From the NCBI RefSeq assembly GCF_019880585.1, contig NZ_JAINVV010000002.1:1-64000 (forward strand): a stretch of DNA of 64,000 bases, read 5' to 3'. The position numbers and the translations under genes were made by a program. The DNA comes from Sphingomonas colocasiae (lineage in GTDB: Bacteria > Pseudomonadota > Alphaproteobacteria > Sphingomonadales > Sphingomonadaceae). Positions 35,202-46,460 of this stretch are shown here, piece after piece. The notes below the pieces were generated by a model. The model did not search any database. It saw only the letters and a list, made by a program, of their open reading frames with translations, and was not told the DNA's origin. Position 1 is the first letter of the stretch, and every line of letters begins with the position of its first letter.

Positions 35202-36007
35202 GCGATCGCAAACCCGAAATGCTGGCCCCTTCGACCGCGCTGACAGTGGAGGAAGTGCGCTCGGTGCGTCATTGGAATGCGCATCTGTTCAGCTTCACGA
35301 TCACGCGGCCGCCCAGCTTCCGCTTCCGCTCGGGCGAATTCGTCATGATCGGTCTGCCGGGGGAAGGGCGGCCGTTGCTGCGCGCCTATTCGATCGCCAG
35401 CCCGTCCTATGCCGACGAACTGGAGTTCCTGTCGATCAAGGTGCCGGATGGCCCGTTGACCTCGCGCCTTCAGAAGATCCAGCCGGGCGATCAGCTGTTC
35501 CTCGGCCGCAAGCCGACAGGCACGCTTGTCGCCGACGCGTTGCTTCCCGGCAGCCGGCTGTTCCTGCTTTCGACCGGCACCGGCCTTGCGCCGTTTCTCA
35601 GCCTGATCCGCGATCCCGACCTCTACGACCGCTTCGGACAGATCGTGCTCGTCCATTCAGTGCGGAGCATCGGCGATCTGGCATTCCGGCAGGAACTGGA
35701 AAGCCAGCTCGCCGGCGATCCGCTCGTACAGGATCAGGCGCTGCTCCAGCTGGAGTATGTGCCGACGGTGACGCGCGAGACCTTCCATACCATGGGGCGC
35801 ATCGATGCGTTGATTGACAATGGCGGGCTGTTCGGCAGCCGCTGCACCGGCCCGCGCGTGCTCGATCCCAAGACCGACCGGATCATGATGTGCGGTTCGA
35901 TGGCGATGATCCGCGATCTCGCCACGCGCTTCGAGGGGCTTGGCTTCTCCGAAGGCTCCAACGCGGCGCCGGGGCACTATGTGATCGAACGGGCCTTTGT
36001 CGGTTGA
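35198..36007 (+). CDS. fpr: Ferredoxin-NADP(+) reductase
   Basis: A 269-residue flavoenzyme of the bacterial Fpr type. The FAD motif is RAYSIASP (62-69), the NADP motif LLSTGTGLAPF (about 123-133), and MMCGSMAMIRD marks the nicotinamide end. It moves electrons between NADPH and ferredoxin or flavodoxin, and helps in oxidative stress and iron release from bacterioferritin in some bacteria. Its start overlaps the preceding unknown gene. The C-terminal AFVG end is typical of the bacterial subclass. Confidence 0.94.
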   Translation: MSDRKPEMLAPSTALTVEEVRSVRHWNAHLFSFTITRPPSFRFRSGEFVMIGLPGEGRPLLRAYSIASPSYADELEFLSIKVPDGPLTSRLQKIQPGDQLFLGRKPTGTLVADALLPGSRLFLLSTGTGLAPFLSLIRDPDLYDRFGQIVLVHSVRSIGDLAFRQELESQLAGDPLVQDQALLQLEYVPTVTRETFHTMGRIDALIDNGGLFGSRCTGPRVLDPKTDRIMMCGSMAMIRDLATRFEGLGFSEGSNAAPGHYVIERAFVG

Positions 36008-36074
36008 TCCTTTTGCAGGTGACGGCTCGCCCGATCGGGCTTAACCTCGATCAACCCCGGTAAGGAGACGATCG

Positions 36075-36428
36075 ATGAGCGGCATATTGGATGGCTTGGG
36101 CGGAAATCTGGAAGAATTGGGCGCGCGCTTCGGCGTCTCTCCCGATCAGATCCGGTCGGTCACCGAAACGATCGGGGCGAATTTGCAGGGCGGCGCGGGC
36201 CAGACGCAGGCGATCGCCGACGCGGCAGGTGAGCATGGGTTGACGCTGGAAAAGCTGCAGGGCGTGCTCGCCGAACTGGGCGGCACCGGCGCACTGGAGA
36301 AGCTGGGGCTCGATCCCAATGGCGACCTGCTGGGTCAGGTCACAGGTTTTCTCGACAAGGACGGCGACGGCAGCGCGATCGACGACCTGACCGATCTGGC
36401 CAAGGGCTTTTTCGGCGGAAAAAGCTGA
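36075..36428 (+). CDS. Small protein with an EF-hand-like calcium loop
   Basis: A 117-residue acidic, soluble protein preceded by AAGGAG. The C-terminal third has LDPNGD and, further on, DKDGDGSAIDDLTDLAKGFFG, a D-x-D-x-D-G loop resembling an EF-hand or dockerin calcium site. The front part is glycine-rich and helical. No signal peptide. Similar small proteins exist in sphingomonads without a known role, as far as I recall. Its stop directly abuts that of the opposite-strand monooxygenase gene. Confidence 0.72.
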   Translation: MSGILDGLGGNLEELGARFGVSPDQIRSVTETIGANLQGGAGQTQAIADAAGEHGLTLEKLQGVLAELGGTGALEKLGLDPNGDLLGQVTGFLDKDGDGSAIDDLTDLAKGFFGGKS

Positions 36429-36749
36429 TCAGGGCAGGACGAGGCTGTTCGCCGCCACGTCGTGATGCTCGACGTGCAAGGGACGATCGAGCAGATAATG
36501 GTCGTCGTCGGGATAATAGCGGGCGATGGTGATGTCGTCGCCCGCGAATCCCTGGATATCGTCGAGCGAACGCCACCAGCTCAGCGTCGTCACTTCGCTG
36601 GTGCCGTCGCCCAGATCGCGGAACAGCATCTGGAAGCCGAGATTGCCGGGGGTCGAGGTATAGTCGGTACCGCCCGTTCCCTCGATATACGCGCGATAGG
36701 CGTCTCGCTCCGCCGTGCGGATAAGCCCCCTCCAGCGACGCAGGATCAT
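36429..36749 (-). CDS. ABM-domain (antibiotic biosynthesis monooxygenase) protein
   Basis: A 106-residue protein with a ferredoxin-like ABM fold: WRGLIRTAERDAYRAYIEGTG, EVTTLSWWRSLDDIQGFAGDD and ARYYPDDDHYLLDRP. Such proteins are small homodimeric monooxygenases or dimer domains with unknown substrates. Its ATG overlaps the DUF885 stop (ATGA), so the two are co-translated on the minus strand. Confidence 0.82.
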   Translation of the reverse strand: MILRRWRGLIRTAERDAYRAYIEGTGGTDYTSTPGNLGFQMLFRDLGDGTSEVTTLSWWRSLDDIQGFAGDDITIARYYPDDDHYLLDRPLHVEHHDVAANSLVLP

Positions 36750-38566
36750 GATCTCTTGTCCTTGATATAGGCGTCGACATTGGTCGCCAGCACGTCGAGC
36801 GGGACATTGCCGCCCAGCACCACGGTGTCGTTGAACGCCTTGAAATCATAGGCCTTGCCGAGCGCTGCTTCGGCGCGGCGGCGCTGGCGGTTGATCTCGC
36901 TATGCCCCACCTTGTAGCCGCAGGCCTGGCCGGGCCAGGAACAATAGCGGTCGACCTCGCTCGACACTTCATCGATGGACGAGCCATTGGTCTCCGAGAA
37001 CCATTTGACCGCCTGTTCGCGTGTCCAGCGCTTGGCGTGCAGCCCGGTATCGACCACCAGCCGGCAGGCGCGGAAGGCGATCGACTGGAGATAGCCGAGC
37101 CGGCCGACCGGATCGTCGGCATAGACGCCGAGCTCGGCCGCGAGCTGCTCGGCATAGAGCGCCCAGCCTTCCGAATAGGCGTTGAACGCCAGGATCGACC
37201 GGATGAGCGGCAGCTTATAGGCATATTCGCCCTGCCAGACATGGCCGGGGATCGCCTCATGATGCGTCAATGTCGGCAGGCTGTAGCGATTGTGCAGGCC
37301 GGTCGTGTGCAGGTTGATCCAGAACTTGCCCGGCACGGTGCCGTCGATCGATCCGGGGCCGCCATAGGCGCCGGGCGCGCCGGGCTCCTCCTCGGGCGGC
37401 AGGCGCTTCACTTCGACATTGCCGCGCACCAATGTGTTGAACGCCTGCGGCATCCTGGCGCGGATGGTGGCGAGGTGCTGCTGGATGAAGGCCATGATCT
37501 CGGCCCGGCCCGGATCGCCCTCGGGAAACAGGAAGCGCGGATCCTTGCCCAATGCGGTCATGCGCTCGCCAACGCTGCCCTTGCTGTAGCCCAGGCCGCG
37601 CAGGATGCCGTCCATCTCGCCCTGCAATGTCCGCAGTTCGTCGAGGCCCATCTGGTGGACCTCTTCAGGCGTCATCCGTGTCGTGGTCGCCGCACGCAAT
37701 GACCAGGCATAAAAGGCGTCGCCCTCCGGACGGGCCCACATGCCGGCATCGGCGGTGGCACGCGCGCGCTGTGCGGTAAGCTCTGCGATCTGGCGATCGA
37801 GCGCGGGGGCCACGCGTTCGACCGCGATCCGGCGCGCGCGCGCCGCCCAATCCCCCGGGATCGAACCTGTGCGCCGTTCGATCGACGCGACCAGCCCGCC
37901 GCCCTCGCGCGCGCCCTTGGCGGCAAGCCGAAGCTGGCCCAGTGCCTTGTCGATCAGGAAGGAGGGGGCGATCAGGCCGTTTGCGCCTGCCGCCTTCAGT
38001 CGCGCCAGTTCACCGTCGAGCTGGTTGGGATAGCTTTCCAGCCGCGCGATATAGGCTTCCGCATCCCCGGCGCCGGCGATCTGGTGTTCGCTGTCGAGGA
38101 AGCGGGGGGTGTCGAGATAGGCGCCGACATTCTGGATGACGACATAAGGCGTATTGCGCCAGCCGCCGACCGCCACGTCGCCATAGGGTTGGGCGAAGCC
38201 GTCCAATGCGAGCCTGAAGGCGCTGCGCACCACGTCGATGCTGGTGCGCGTCCCGTGCGAGAGTGCGGCCGCATCGATGCTGTCGAGCCGGGCGAGGTCG
38301 GCGCGCGCCTGGTCCGCGATGCGCTGTTGACCCGCCTGGGATCTGTCCATGAGCTGGGAATGGAGCGCGGCGCGTGCGCCCTTGTCGATACCCAATGATG
38401 TCGCGGACTCGGGATTGAGCCGCAGCAGATTCTCCGCGATCGTATCGAGCAGCGCGTTTGCCGCCGCGTCGCCGGATTGCGCGCGTGCGCCGGCAGGGAG
38501 CATCGCCAGCGCGCCGATGGCGGTAGTGCCGGCGAGCATGTCGCGGCGGGAAAATTCGGTCGTCAT
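36746..38566 (-). CDS. DUF885-family protein with Tat-type signal
   Basis: A 606-residue protein. The start at ATG 38566, with GGAG nine bases upstream, gives a twin-arginine signal (SRRDMLAGTTAIGALAM, cleavage after AGARA). An earlier TTG in frame would only lengthen the n-region. DUF885 proteins are M3-like, probably zinc-dependent peptidases: HHEAIPGHVWQGEY carries the histidine-rich motif, with NAYSEGWALYAEQL downstream. Expected to be exported folded to the periplasm. Substrate unknown. Confidence 0.88.
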   Translation of the reverse strand: MTTEFSRRDMLAGTTAIGALAMLPAGARAQSGDAAANALLDTIAENLLRLNPESATSLGIDKGARAALHSQLMDRSQAGQQRIADQARADLARLDSIDAAALSHGTRTSIDVVRSAFRLALDGFAQPYGDVAVGGWRNTPYVVIQNVGAYLDTPRFLDSEHQIAGAGDAEAYIARLESYPNQLDGELARLKAAGANGLIAPSFLIDKALGQLRLAAKGAREGGGLVASIERRTGSIPGDWAARARRIAVERVAPALDRQIAELTAQRARATADAGMWARPEGDAFYAWSLRAATTTRMTPEEVHQMGLDELRTLQGEMDGILRGLGYSKGSVGERMTALGKDPRFLFPEGDPGRAEIMAFIQQHLATIRARMPQAFNTLVRGNVEVKRLPPEEEPGAPGAYGGPGSIDGTVPGKFWINLHTTGLHNRYSLPTLTHHEAIPGHVWQGEYAYKLPLIRSILAFNAYSEGWALYAEQLAAELGVYADDPVGRLGYLQSIAFRACRLVVDTGLHAKRWTREQAVKWFSETNGSSIDEVSSEVDRYCSWPGQACGYKVGHSEINRQRRRAEAALGKAYDFKAFNDTVVLGGNVPLDVLATNVDAYIKDKRS

Positions 38567-38612
38567 GCTACGCGACTCCGTGGTCTTGATATCGATGGGC
38601 AATAATCGGGCG

Positions 38613-39059
38613 TCAGGCGATGGGCTCGACGAGCAGGATGCCGCGATCCACCCCGGTCACGCGCAGCCGCGCACCCTGCGCGAAATCGCCGCCCTTGGCG
38701 CTCCAGACGCCATCGCCGACCCGGACGCGGCCGATACCCGACTCGAAGGGTTCGACGGCGGTCACGATCTCTCCGACCAGTCTGGCGGTGCGGTCGTTGA
38801 GCAGCGGATCGGCGCTTTCGATCGGATTGAGCGCGAACCAGCGCCGCCCGGCGAACACGGCGACGATCGCGAGCACCGCGAAGGCGGCGAACTGAGCAGG
38901 TTCATTCAGGCCAAAGATCAGCGTCGCGATGCCGGTGAGCAAGGCGGCGCCGCCGATCCACAGCAGGAAGAATCCGGGCATGATGATCTCGGCGGTGCCG
39001 AGTATCGCCGCGAGGATCAGCCAGACCCATTGCGGCTCCAGCGGAAAGATATCCATCAT
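38613..39059 (-). CDS. NfeD-family membrane protein
   Basis: A 148-residue inner-membrane protein: three to four membrane helices in residues 10-70, then a C-terminal OB-fold (about 85-148) with ARLVGEIVTAVEP and GDFAQGARLRVTGVD. NfeD proteins partner with SPFH/band-7 proteins, and the next upstream gene on this strand is one. The ATG at 39059 is favoured because AAGGGA lies eight bases upstream; GTG 39062 and ATG 39056 are alternatives. Confidence 0.9.
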   Translation of the reverse strand: MMDIFPLEPQWVWLILAAILGTAEIIMPGFFLLWIGGAALLTGIATLIFGLNEPAQFAAFAVLAIVAVFAGRRWFALNPIESADPLLNDRTARLVGEIVTAVEPFESGIGRVRVGDGVWSAKGGDFAQGARLRVTGVDRGILLVEPIA

Positions 39060-39072
39060 CACGCCGATCCCT

Positions 39073-40050
39073 TCAGCCCTGTTGTTCGAACGGCCCGGGC
39101 CGCTTGCGTGGCGCCGGCGGGGGCGGTGCAGCGGGCGGGGTGGGATTGCCAGCCAGCGCGTCCTTCGCCAGTTCGCCGATGCCGCCCAGCGTGCCGATCA
39201 ACTGCGTCGCTTCCACCGGGAACAGGATGGTCTTGGCATTGGGGGAGGTGGCGAATTGCCCCACCGCCTCGACATATTTCTGCGCGATGAAATAGTTGAT
39301 CGCCTGCGCATTGCCGTTGGCGATCGCATCCGACACCATCTGCGTGGCCTTGGCTTCGGCCTCCGCTTCGCGTTCGCGCGCTTCGGCATCGCGGAACGCG
39401 GCTTCGCGCCGGCCTTCCGCCTGCAGGATCTGCGACTGCTTCTCGCCTTCGGCGCGCAGGATCTCGGACGCGCGCAGCCCTTCGGATTCGAGGATCGCCG
39501 CACGCTTCTCGCGCTCGGCCTTCATCTGGCGCGCCATCGCGTTCGAAATATCCTGAGGCGGGCGGATATCCTTCACTTCGACGCGCGTGATCTTGATGCC
39601 CCAGGGGCCGGTCGCATGATCGACGACGTTGAGCAGGCGGGCGTTGATCTCGTCGCGCTTGGACAGCAGCTCGTCCAGATCCATCGATCCCATCACCGTG
39701 CGCAGGTTGGTCGTGGTCAGCTGGAGGATCGCGACATAGAGTTCGGAGACCTCATACGCGGCCTTGGCGGGCTCCAGCACCTGGAAGAACACGACGCCGT
39801 CGACCGCGACCATCGCATTGTCCTTGGTGATGATCTCCTGGCCCGGAATATCGAGCACCTGCTCCATCATGTTGACCTTGCGGCCGACCCGGTCGACGAA
39901 CGGCACGATCAGGTTGAAGCCGGGATGCGCGACATGGGTGAAGCGACCGAACCGCTCGATCGTATATTGATAGCCCTGGCGGACCACCGTGACGCCCGCG
40001 ACGACGAACGCGACCACCATGATAACGAGAAAAAGCAGGAAATATTCCAC
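39073..40050 (-). CDS. SPFH/band-7 membrane scaffold protein (QmcA-like)
   Basis: A 325-residue protein: a membrane helix (about 2-22), the SPFH domain (about 25-185, including ERFGRFTHVAHPGFNLIVPFVD), a charged coiled-coil (about 195-245) and a proline-rich C-terminus. SPFH proteins form ring- or cage-like membrane assemblies and often interact with FtsH. GTG start with a strong GGAGGGG site. Pairs with the NfeD gene 13 bases downstream, a widely conserved two-gene module. Confidence 0.94.
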   Translation of the reverse strand: MEYFLLFLVIMVVAFVVAGVTVVRQGYQYTIERFGRFTHVAHPGFNLIVPFVDRVGRKVNMMEQVLDIPGQEIITKDNAMVAVDGVVFFQVLEPAKAAYEVSELYVAILQLTTTNLRTVMGSMDLDELLSKRDEINARLLNVVDHATGPWGIKITRVEVKDIRPPQDISNAMARQMKAEREKRAAILESEGLRASEILRAEGEKQSQILQAEGRREAAFRDAEAREREAEAEAKATQMVSDAIANGNAQAINYFIAQKYVEAVGQFATSPNAKTILFPVEATQLIGTLGGIGELAKDALAGNPTPPAAPPPPAPRKRPGPFEQQG

Positions 40051-40133
40051 GGCATCCCCCTCCGAAGGCCAATGACGCGATACTGCCCCGACGGCGCTTG
40101 CCCGCCAAGCATAATCGGGCGAAGAGCACGGAC

Positions 40134-40946
40134 ATGACCCATTCGGCCTTTTCTCCGCGCACGGCGCTCTATCTTCCGGCTTCCAACCCCCGCGCGATCG
40201 AGAAGGCGCGCGGGCTCGATGCGGACATGATCATGCTCGATCTCGAGGATGCGGTCCCGCCCGATCGCAAGGACGAGGCGCGCGCCGCCGCCGTCGCCGC
40301 CGTGGAAACGGGCTTCGGCTGTCCGGTGGCGATCCGGATCAATGCGATCGGCAGCGAATGGCATGCGGCGGACCTGGATGCCGTCGCCCATTCGCGCGCC
40401 GATTACATGGTGTTGCCCAAGGTCGAATCGCCCAGGACGCTGGCGGCGTCCGGCAAGCCCTTGCTGGCAATGATCGAGACCCCGGACGGTGTGCAGGCGG
40501 CTGCGACGATCGCGCGTCAACCGGGTGTCGCGGGCCTGATCGCCGGCACCAACGATCTGAAGGCGGAACTCCGTATCCCATCGGGCGCGGGGCGGGAGGG
40601 GCTGGTGCTCGCGTTGCAGACGATCGTGCTGGCGGCGCGCGGCGCTGGCATCATCGCGCTCGACGGGGTCTGGAACCGGCTCGACGATCCTGCGGGGCTG
40701 GAAGAGGAGTGCCGCCAGGGCAGGGCGTTCGGCTTCGACGGCAAGACCGTGATCCATCCCGCGCAGATCGAGATCGCCAATCGGCTGTTCGGCCCCGACG
40801 CCGCGGAACTGGAGGATGCGCGCGCGCTGATCGCCGCCTTCGATGGGGGAGCCGTGCGATTCCGCGATCGGATGATCGAATCCATGCATGTCGATGCCGC
40901 GCGAAGGCTGATCGGGCAGGCGGAGGGTTTACGCCGGGCCGATTAG
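40134..40946 (+). CDS. HpcH/HpaI-family CitE-like lyase
   Basis: A 270-residue TIM-barrel lyase. The magnesium-binding and substrate residues are visible in MIMLDLEDAV, RINAIGSEW, LPKVESPR and AMIETPDGV. Relatives include citrate lyase beta-subunits, malyl-CoA and citramalyl-CoA lyases. Citrate lyase alpha/gamma genes are absent nearby, so it is likely a stand-alone CoA-ester lyase such as citramalyl-CoA or malyl-CoA lyase/thioesterase. The ATG chosen gives the usual SPRTALYLPASNPRAI start. A TTG 36 bases upstream is less likely. Confidence 0.88.
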   Translation: MTHSAFSPRTALYLPASNPRAIEKARGLDADMIMLDLEDAVPPDRKDEARAAAVAAVETGFGCPVAIRINAIGSEWHAADLDAVAHSRADYMVLPKVESPRTLAASGKPLLAMIETPDGVQAAATIARQPGVAGLIAGTNDLKAELRIPSGAGREGLVLALQTIVLAARGAGIIALDGVWNRLDDPAGLEEECRQGRAFGFDGKTVIHPAQIEIANRLFGPDAAELEDARALIAAFDGGAVRFRDRMIESMHVDAARRLIGQAEGLRRAD

Positions 40947-42524
<1,578 letters not shown>

Positions 42525-42547
42525 AGTGGAAAAGGTCGGGCAATAAA

Positions 42548-42616
42548 CCCGTTCGTGTCGAGCGAAGTCGCGACATGGTTGCGCAGGCGTCGCTCGACTT
42601 CGTTCGGGACGAACGG
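42548..42616. repeat. Inverted-repeat element before the RsmB-like gene
   Basis: Left arm (42548-42570: CCCGTTCGTGTCGAGCGAAGTCG) and right arm (42590-42616: TCGCTCGACTTCGTTCGGGACGAACGG) are imperfect inverted copies around a short centre. This matches the 'cgttcgtgtcgagcgaagtcg' type short palindromic element I associate with sphingomonad genomes. It fills most of the gap between guaB and the methyltransferase gene and could form a hairpin of about 20 pairs in the transcript. Confidence 0.7.
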
Positions 42617-42624
42617 AATTCGGG

Positions 42625-43797
42625 ATGACACCGCAGGCGAGAGTCCAGGCCGCGATCGATCTGCTCGACGAGATCGTCGCCGCCGCGCGTGAAGGCGGCG
42701 CGGCGGCGGATACGCTGATCGCGCGCTATTTCAAGTCGCGCCGCTATGCTGGCTCCAAGGACCGGCGCGCGGTGCGCGATCTGGTCTATGCGGCGATCCG
42801 CCGTTCGGGCGAGCGCCCCGAAACCGGTCGCGCGGCGGTGCTTGGCGTCGCCGATCACGCGCTGTTCGATGGTTCCCCCCACGGACCGGCGCCGATCGGG
42901 CGGGACGAACCGATGTCTGGCGCCACGCCGGTTCCGGGCTGGCTCGTCGATCGCCTGGCTGTCTCGGATCCCGCCGAACTGGCGGCGTTGCTTGAGCGCG
43001 CACCGCTGGACCTGCGCGTCAATCGTCTGAAGTCGAACCGGGAAGCGGTGCTTGCGGCGCTTCCCGAGGCGGTCGCGACCGATCGCGCGCCGGACGGGAT
43101 CCGCCTTCCGGAAGGTTTCGCCGTGGAAGCGCATCCGCTCTGGCAAGCCGGCGCCGTCGAAGTTCAGGATGAAGGGAGCCAGCTCATCGCGCTGGCATGC
43201 CGTGCGTCACCCGGCATGACGGTGATCGATCTGTGCGCCGGAGCCGGCGGCAAGACGCTCGCCCTGGCGGCGGACATGGAAGAGCGCGGCCGGCTGATCG
43301 CCTGCGATGTGGTCAAGGCCCGGCTCGATCGCCTGATGCCGCGTGCCGAGCGCGCGGGTGCTGGGGAGATCGAGAGCCGGCTGCTCGATGGCGGACGCGA
43401 AGGTGCGGCATTGGCCGATCTGGTCGGGCAGGCGGATGTGGTGCTTGTCGATGCCCCCTGTTCGGGCAGCGGCACCTGGCGGCGCAATCCGGAGGCGCGT
43501 TGGCGGCTCACGCCCCAGCGGCTGGATGCGATCACGGCGTTGCAGGCACGGATCGTCGATCTTGCCGTGCCGTTGCTCAAGCCTGGTGGATCGCTTGTCT
43601 ATGCCGTGTGTTCCTTGATCGACGCCGAGGGGCGGGATCAGGTCGCTTCTGCGCTTTCCCGCCATTCCTGCTTGACGGCAGAAACCCCCATACCCCATGT
43701 TGGGCGGATGAGGGGCGATGGGGTCATGCTAACCCCCGCAAGGGATCGCACCGACGGATTTTTCGTCGCGAGACTGAGACGGGCGGACCAGCCATGA
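42625..43797 (+). CDS. RsmB/NOP2-family rRNA cytosine-5 methyltransferase
   Basis: A 390-residue protein. A NusB-like N-terminal region (about 1-90) with [21 protein letters not shown] precedes the methyltransferase domain: SAM motif [14 protein letters not shown], catalytic cysteine in [14 protein letters not shown], and the release cysteine in VYAVCSL. It methylates C5 of a cytosine, probably in 16S rRNA as RsmB does. It begins nine bases after the inverted repeat and overlaps a possible upstream start of the next gene. Confidence 0.9.
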   Translation: MTPQARVQAAIDLLDEIVAAAREGGAAADTLIARYFKSRRYAGSKDRRAVRDLVYAAIRRSGERPETGRAAVLGVADHALFDGSPHGPAPIGRDEPMSGATPVPGWLVDRLAVSDPAELAALLERAPLDLRVNRLKSNREAVLAALPEAVATDRAPDGIRLPEGFAVEAHPLWQAGAVEVQDEGSQLIALACRASPGMTVIDLCAGAGGKTLALAADMEERGRLIACDVVKARLDRLMPRAERAGAGEIESRLLDGGREGAALADLVGQADVVLVDAPCSGSGTWRRNPEARWRLTPQRLDAITALQARIVDLAVPLLKPGGSLVYAVCSLIDAEGRDQVASALSRHSCLTAETPIPHVGRMRGDGVMLTPARDRTDGFFVARLRRADQP

Positions 43798-43823
43798 CCC
43801 GATCGCCGATATTGGAGACGATC

Positions 43824-44342
43824 ATGCGTTACACGCCTGCGACGTGCGCTCTGGCCCTTGTGCTTGCCTGCGTTTCGAGCGCCGTGAGCGGACAACGGCC
43901 CGATGCCGAGATTTCGCCGCAGTCGCTTGCTTTGCTGCAAGAGGGCCAGGCACTCGCCGCTGCCGGCAATCTTCAGGGCGCCAATGACGCGCTCGAAAGT
44001 GCGCTCGTCGCGGATCCGCGCAATCGGCAGGCCTATGTCGCGCTGGCCGGTGTCGCGAAGAAGCAGGATCTGAACGGCAAGGCCATCCGCTTCTACCGTG
44101 AGGCGCTGAAGATCGATCCGAACGATCTCAACGCGCTTGCCGGCCAGGGCGAGGCGATGGTCGCCAAGGGCGCTGTCGAGAAGGCACGAGAAAATCTGGC
44201 GCGGATCGAGAAGCTGTGCGTCACGCGCTGCGCCGAACAGAGCCAGCTTGCCGCCGCGATCGAAAAGGGGCCCGCGCCGACGATGCTGACGGTCAAGTCG
44301 GTGACGCCGAAGCCGGTGGTGACGCCGAAGGAATCGAACTGA
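43824..44342 (+). CDS. Secreted tetratricopeptide-repeat protein
   Basis: A 172-residue protein from the ATG with GGAG six bases upstream, giving a signal peptide ([15 protein letters not shown]). An ATG at 43794 that overlaps the preceding stop is a possible alternative. Three TPR-like units span about 35-115 ([25 protein letters not shown], then [18 protein letters not shown] and [19 protein letters not shown]). A proline-rich, lysine-rich tail follows. TPRs mediate protein contacts, so a periplasmic assembly or outer-membrane-complex role is plausible but unproven. Confidence 0.85.
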   Translation: MRYTPATCALALVLACVSSAVSGQRPDAEISPQSLALLQEGQALAAAGNLQGANDALESALVADPRNRQAYVALAGVAKKQDLNGKAIRFYREALKIDPNDLNALAGQGEAMVAKGAVEKARENLARIEKLCVTRCAEQSQLAAAIEKGPAPTMLTVKSVTPKPVVTPKESN

Positions 44343-44437
44343 AGGCTTTGATATCCAGATAGAGTGACCCGTCGTTCCGGCGTTCGCGGATTGATGTCCG
44401 GGATTTTCAGCAAGCATGCCGGGTGATTGTCTCCCGG

Positions 44438-44610
44438 CCCCTCGCCATCTTCGATGGGGAGGGGACCGCTGACCGAAGGTCAGTGGTGGAGGGGAAATAC
44501 GCTGCCGCGCTCACCATCGGGCGGCTTTGTCCCGCGACTTCCGACAATCAGGCGAGCAACGGGGCATTGCAACTCCCCTCCAACATGCCGCTTCACGGGG
44601 GGAGGATGGG
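44438..44610. repeat. Cluster of GC-rich hairpins in a convergent gap
   Basis: The 283-base gap between the TPR gene and rsmA holds no gene I can support. It contains CCCCTCGCCATC/GATGGGGAGGGG (44438-44464, one mismatch), a perfect CTGACC/GGTCAG hairpin (44469-44483) and a further G-run/C-run pair near 44573-44605 (CTCCCCTCC and GGGGGGAGG). These look like short palindromic intergenic repeats. Some may also terminate transcription from either side. Confidence 0.55.
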
Positions 44611-44625
44611 GCGCGCGACGGAACT

Positions 44626-45444
44626 TCAGCGCCGCATCGCATGCGCGACGGCGACGAATTCCTCCACGCTCAATGTCTCGGCACGGCGCGTCGGTTCGAT
44701 GCCGACGGCTTCGAGCGCCTCGATCGCACCCGGCAGCCCCTTCACGCTCTGGCGCAGCATCTTGCGCCTTTGGCCGAACGCCGCGGCAGTCAGTGCCTCC
44801 AGTGTTTTCACCGAAACCTCCGCCGGCGCCGCGCGCGGCGTCAGATGGACGACGGCGGACATTACCTTGGGCGGGGGCGTGAAGGCGGAGCGGTGGACCG
44901 TCATCGCCAGCCTGGCGTCGCTGCGCCACTGGCTGAGCACCGCCAATCGCCCATAGGCGCCGGTGCCGGGTTTCGCCACGACGCGCTCGGCGACTTCCTT
45001 CTGGAACATCAGCGTCAGCGATTTCCACCATGGTGCCCAGTCCGCCGTGGTCAGCCAGCGCACCAGCAGCGCGGTGCCGACATTATAGGGCAGGTTCGCG
45101 ACGACATGGGCGCCGGGCACGGTCTTCGGCTCGTCGACCTCCAGCGCATCGCCTTCGATCACGCGCAGCACGCCCGGCTTCCAGGTTTCGAGTTCGGCCA
45201 GCGCCGGAATGCAGCGCCGGTCACGTTCCACGGCGACGACATCGGCACCGGCGCGCATCAGCGCACGCGTCAGTCCGCCGGGGCCGGGGCCGACCTCATA
45301 GGCGGTTTCGCCGGACAGCGATCCGGGGATACGCGCGATCCGATCGAGCAATTGTTCGTCGAGCAGGAAATTCTGGCCCAGGGCCTTGCTCGCATCCAGG
45401 CCGTGCCGCGCGATCACCGTGCGCAGCGGCGGTAATTCGCTCAT
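44626..45444 (-). CDS. rsmA: 16S rRNA dimethyladenosine transferase RsmA (KsgA)
   Basis: A 272-residue SAM enzyme that dimethylates two adenines near the 3' end of 16S rRNA. Motifs are complete: [15 protein letters not shown] at the front, [15 protein letters not shown] for [14 protein letters not shown] as catalytic N-L-P-Y. It is the last gene of the leftward run surA-pdxA-rsmA, ten bases after pdxA, the same order seen in many Proteobacteria. Confidence 0.97.
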   Translation of the reverse strand: MSELPPLRTVIARHGLDASKALGQNFLLDEQLLDRIARIPGSLSGETAYEVGPGPGGLTRALMRAGADVVAVERDRRCIPALAELETWKPGVLRVIEGDALEVDEPKTVPGAHVVANLPYNVGTALLVRWLTTADWAPWWKSLTLMFQKEVAERVVAKPGTGAYGRLAVLSQWRSDARLAMTVHRSAFTPPPKVMSAVVHLTPRAAPAEVSVKTLEALTAAAFGQRRKMLRQSVKGLPGAIEALEAVGIEPTRRAETLSVEEFVAVAHAMRR

Positions 45445-45454
45445 GCCCGGTCCG

Positions 45455-46447
45455 TCACAAGGAAGAGACTTCGCGGTGGCGCATCGCTTCCGCCGCCATC
45501 CTAATGGCCGCGATCATCGCGCCGGGTTCGGCCTTGTCCTTGCCGGCGATCGCGAACGCGGTGCCGTGATCGGGCGAGGTGCGGACGAAGGGCAGGCCGA
45601 GCGTCATGTTGACGCCCTCGTCGAAATGCAGCGTCTTGAGCGGGATCAACGCCTGATCGTGATACAGGCACATGGCGACGTCGTATTCGGCGCGCGCGCG
45701 CGGATGGAACATCGTATCCGCGGCCAGCGGCCCCTGTGCGTCGATCCCCAATTCGCGCAATCGCTCGATCGCGGGGATCAGGATATCGATCTCCTCGCGG
45801 CCCAGTGCGCCGTTTTCCCCGGCATGCGGATTGAAGCCGGCAAAGGCGAGGCGCGGGCTTGCGATACCGAAATTGCGGGCCAGCCCCTTGGCCGTCGCGA
45901 CCGATCGCGTCACGATCAGGTCGATCGACAGGAGGTCGGATACCGCGCGCAGCGGCAGATGGGTGGTGATCGGCACGACCTTCAGCGTCGGTCCGGCCAG
46001 CAGCATCACTGCATTTTCCTTGGCGATGCCGCAGCGTTCGGCGACGAACTCCGTCTGCCCTGGATGGGTGAAGCCGATAGCGTAGAGTTGCGCCTTCGAA
46101 ACCGGGCCGGTCACCAGTCCGCCGGCGGCCCCCGATCGTGCGAGCCCGGATGCGAGTTCGAGCGAATCGAGCGAGCAGCGGGCGCCTTCGACATCGGGAA
46201 CGCCCGGGGTGATCGTTCCGCCGTCCTCGATATTGAGCAGCGGCAGGCCGCGATCGAACGCCGCGACGGATTCCGCCGGGTCGCTGATCCGTTCGATCGG
46301 CCCGTCCCACACCGCACACACCGAACGTGCATCGCCGACGACGAAAAAGGGATGCAGACCGTATACTTGGCGCTCGGCCCAGGCCTTGGCCGCGATTTCG
46401 GGGCCTATTCCTGCCGGATCGCCAAGCGAGATTGCGAGAGGGGTCAC
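45455..46447 (-). CDS. pdxA: 4-hydroxythreonine-4-phosphate dehydrogenase
   Basis: A 330-residue PdxA, an NAD-dependent oxidative decarboxylase in pyridoxal phosphate synthesis. [18 protein letters not shown] is the standard start. The [22 protein letters not shown] and [11 protein letters not shown] segments carry the metal-binding histidines, with [10 protein letters not shown] near the end. Fourteen bases from surA and ten from rsmA, in the well-known surA-pdxA-rsmA cluster. Confidence 0.97.
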   Translation of the reverse strand: MTPLAISLGDPAGIGPEIAAKAWAERQVYGLHPFFVVGDARSVCAVWDGPIERISDPAESVAAFDRGLPLLNIEDGGTITPGVPDVEGARCSLDSLELASGLARSGAAGGLVTGPVSKAQLYAIGFTHPGQTEFVAERCGIAKENAVMLLAGPTLKVVPITTHLPLRAVSDLLSIDLIVTRSVATAKGLARNFGIASPRLAFAGFNPHAGENGALGREEIDILIPAIERLRELGIDAQGPLAADTMFHPRARAEYDVAMCLYHDQALIPLKTLHFDEGVNMTLGLPFVRTSPDHGTAFAIAGKDKAEPGAMIAAIRMAAEAMRHREVSSL

Positions 46448-46460
46448 GCCGCCGCGCCCC

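Noticed and set aside
42548-42616. CRISPR-like repeat
   Set aside because: There is one inverted pair and no series of equal direct repeats with spacers. The same holds for the other repeats in the window.
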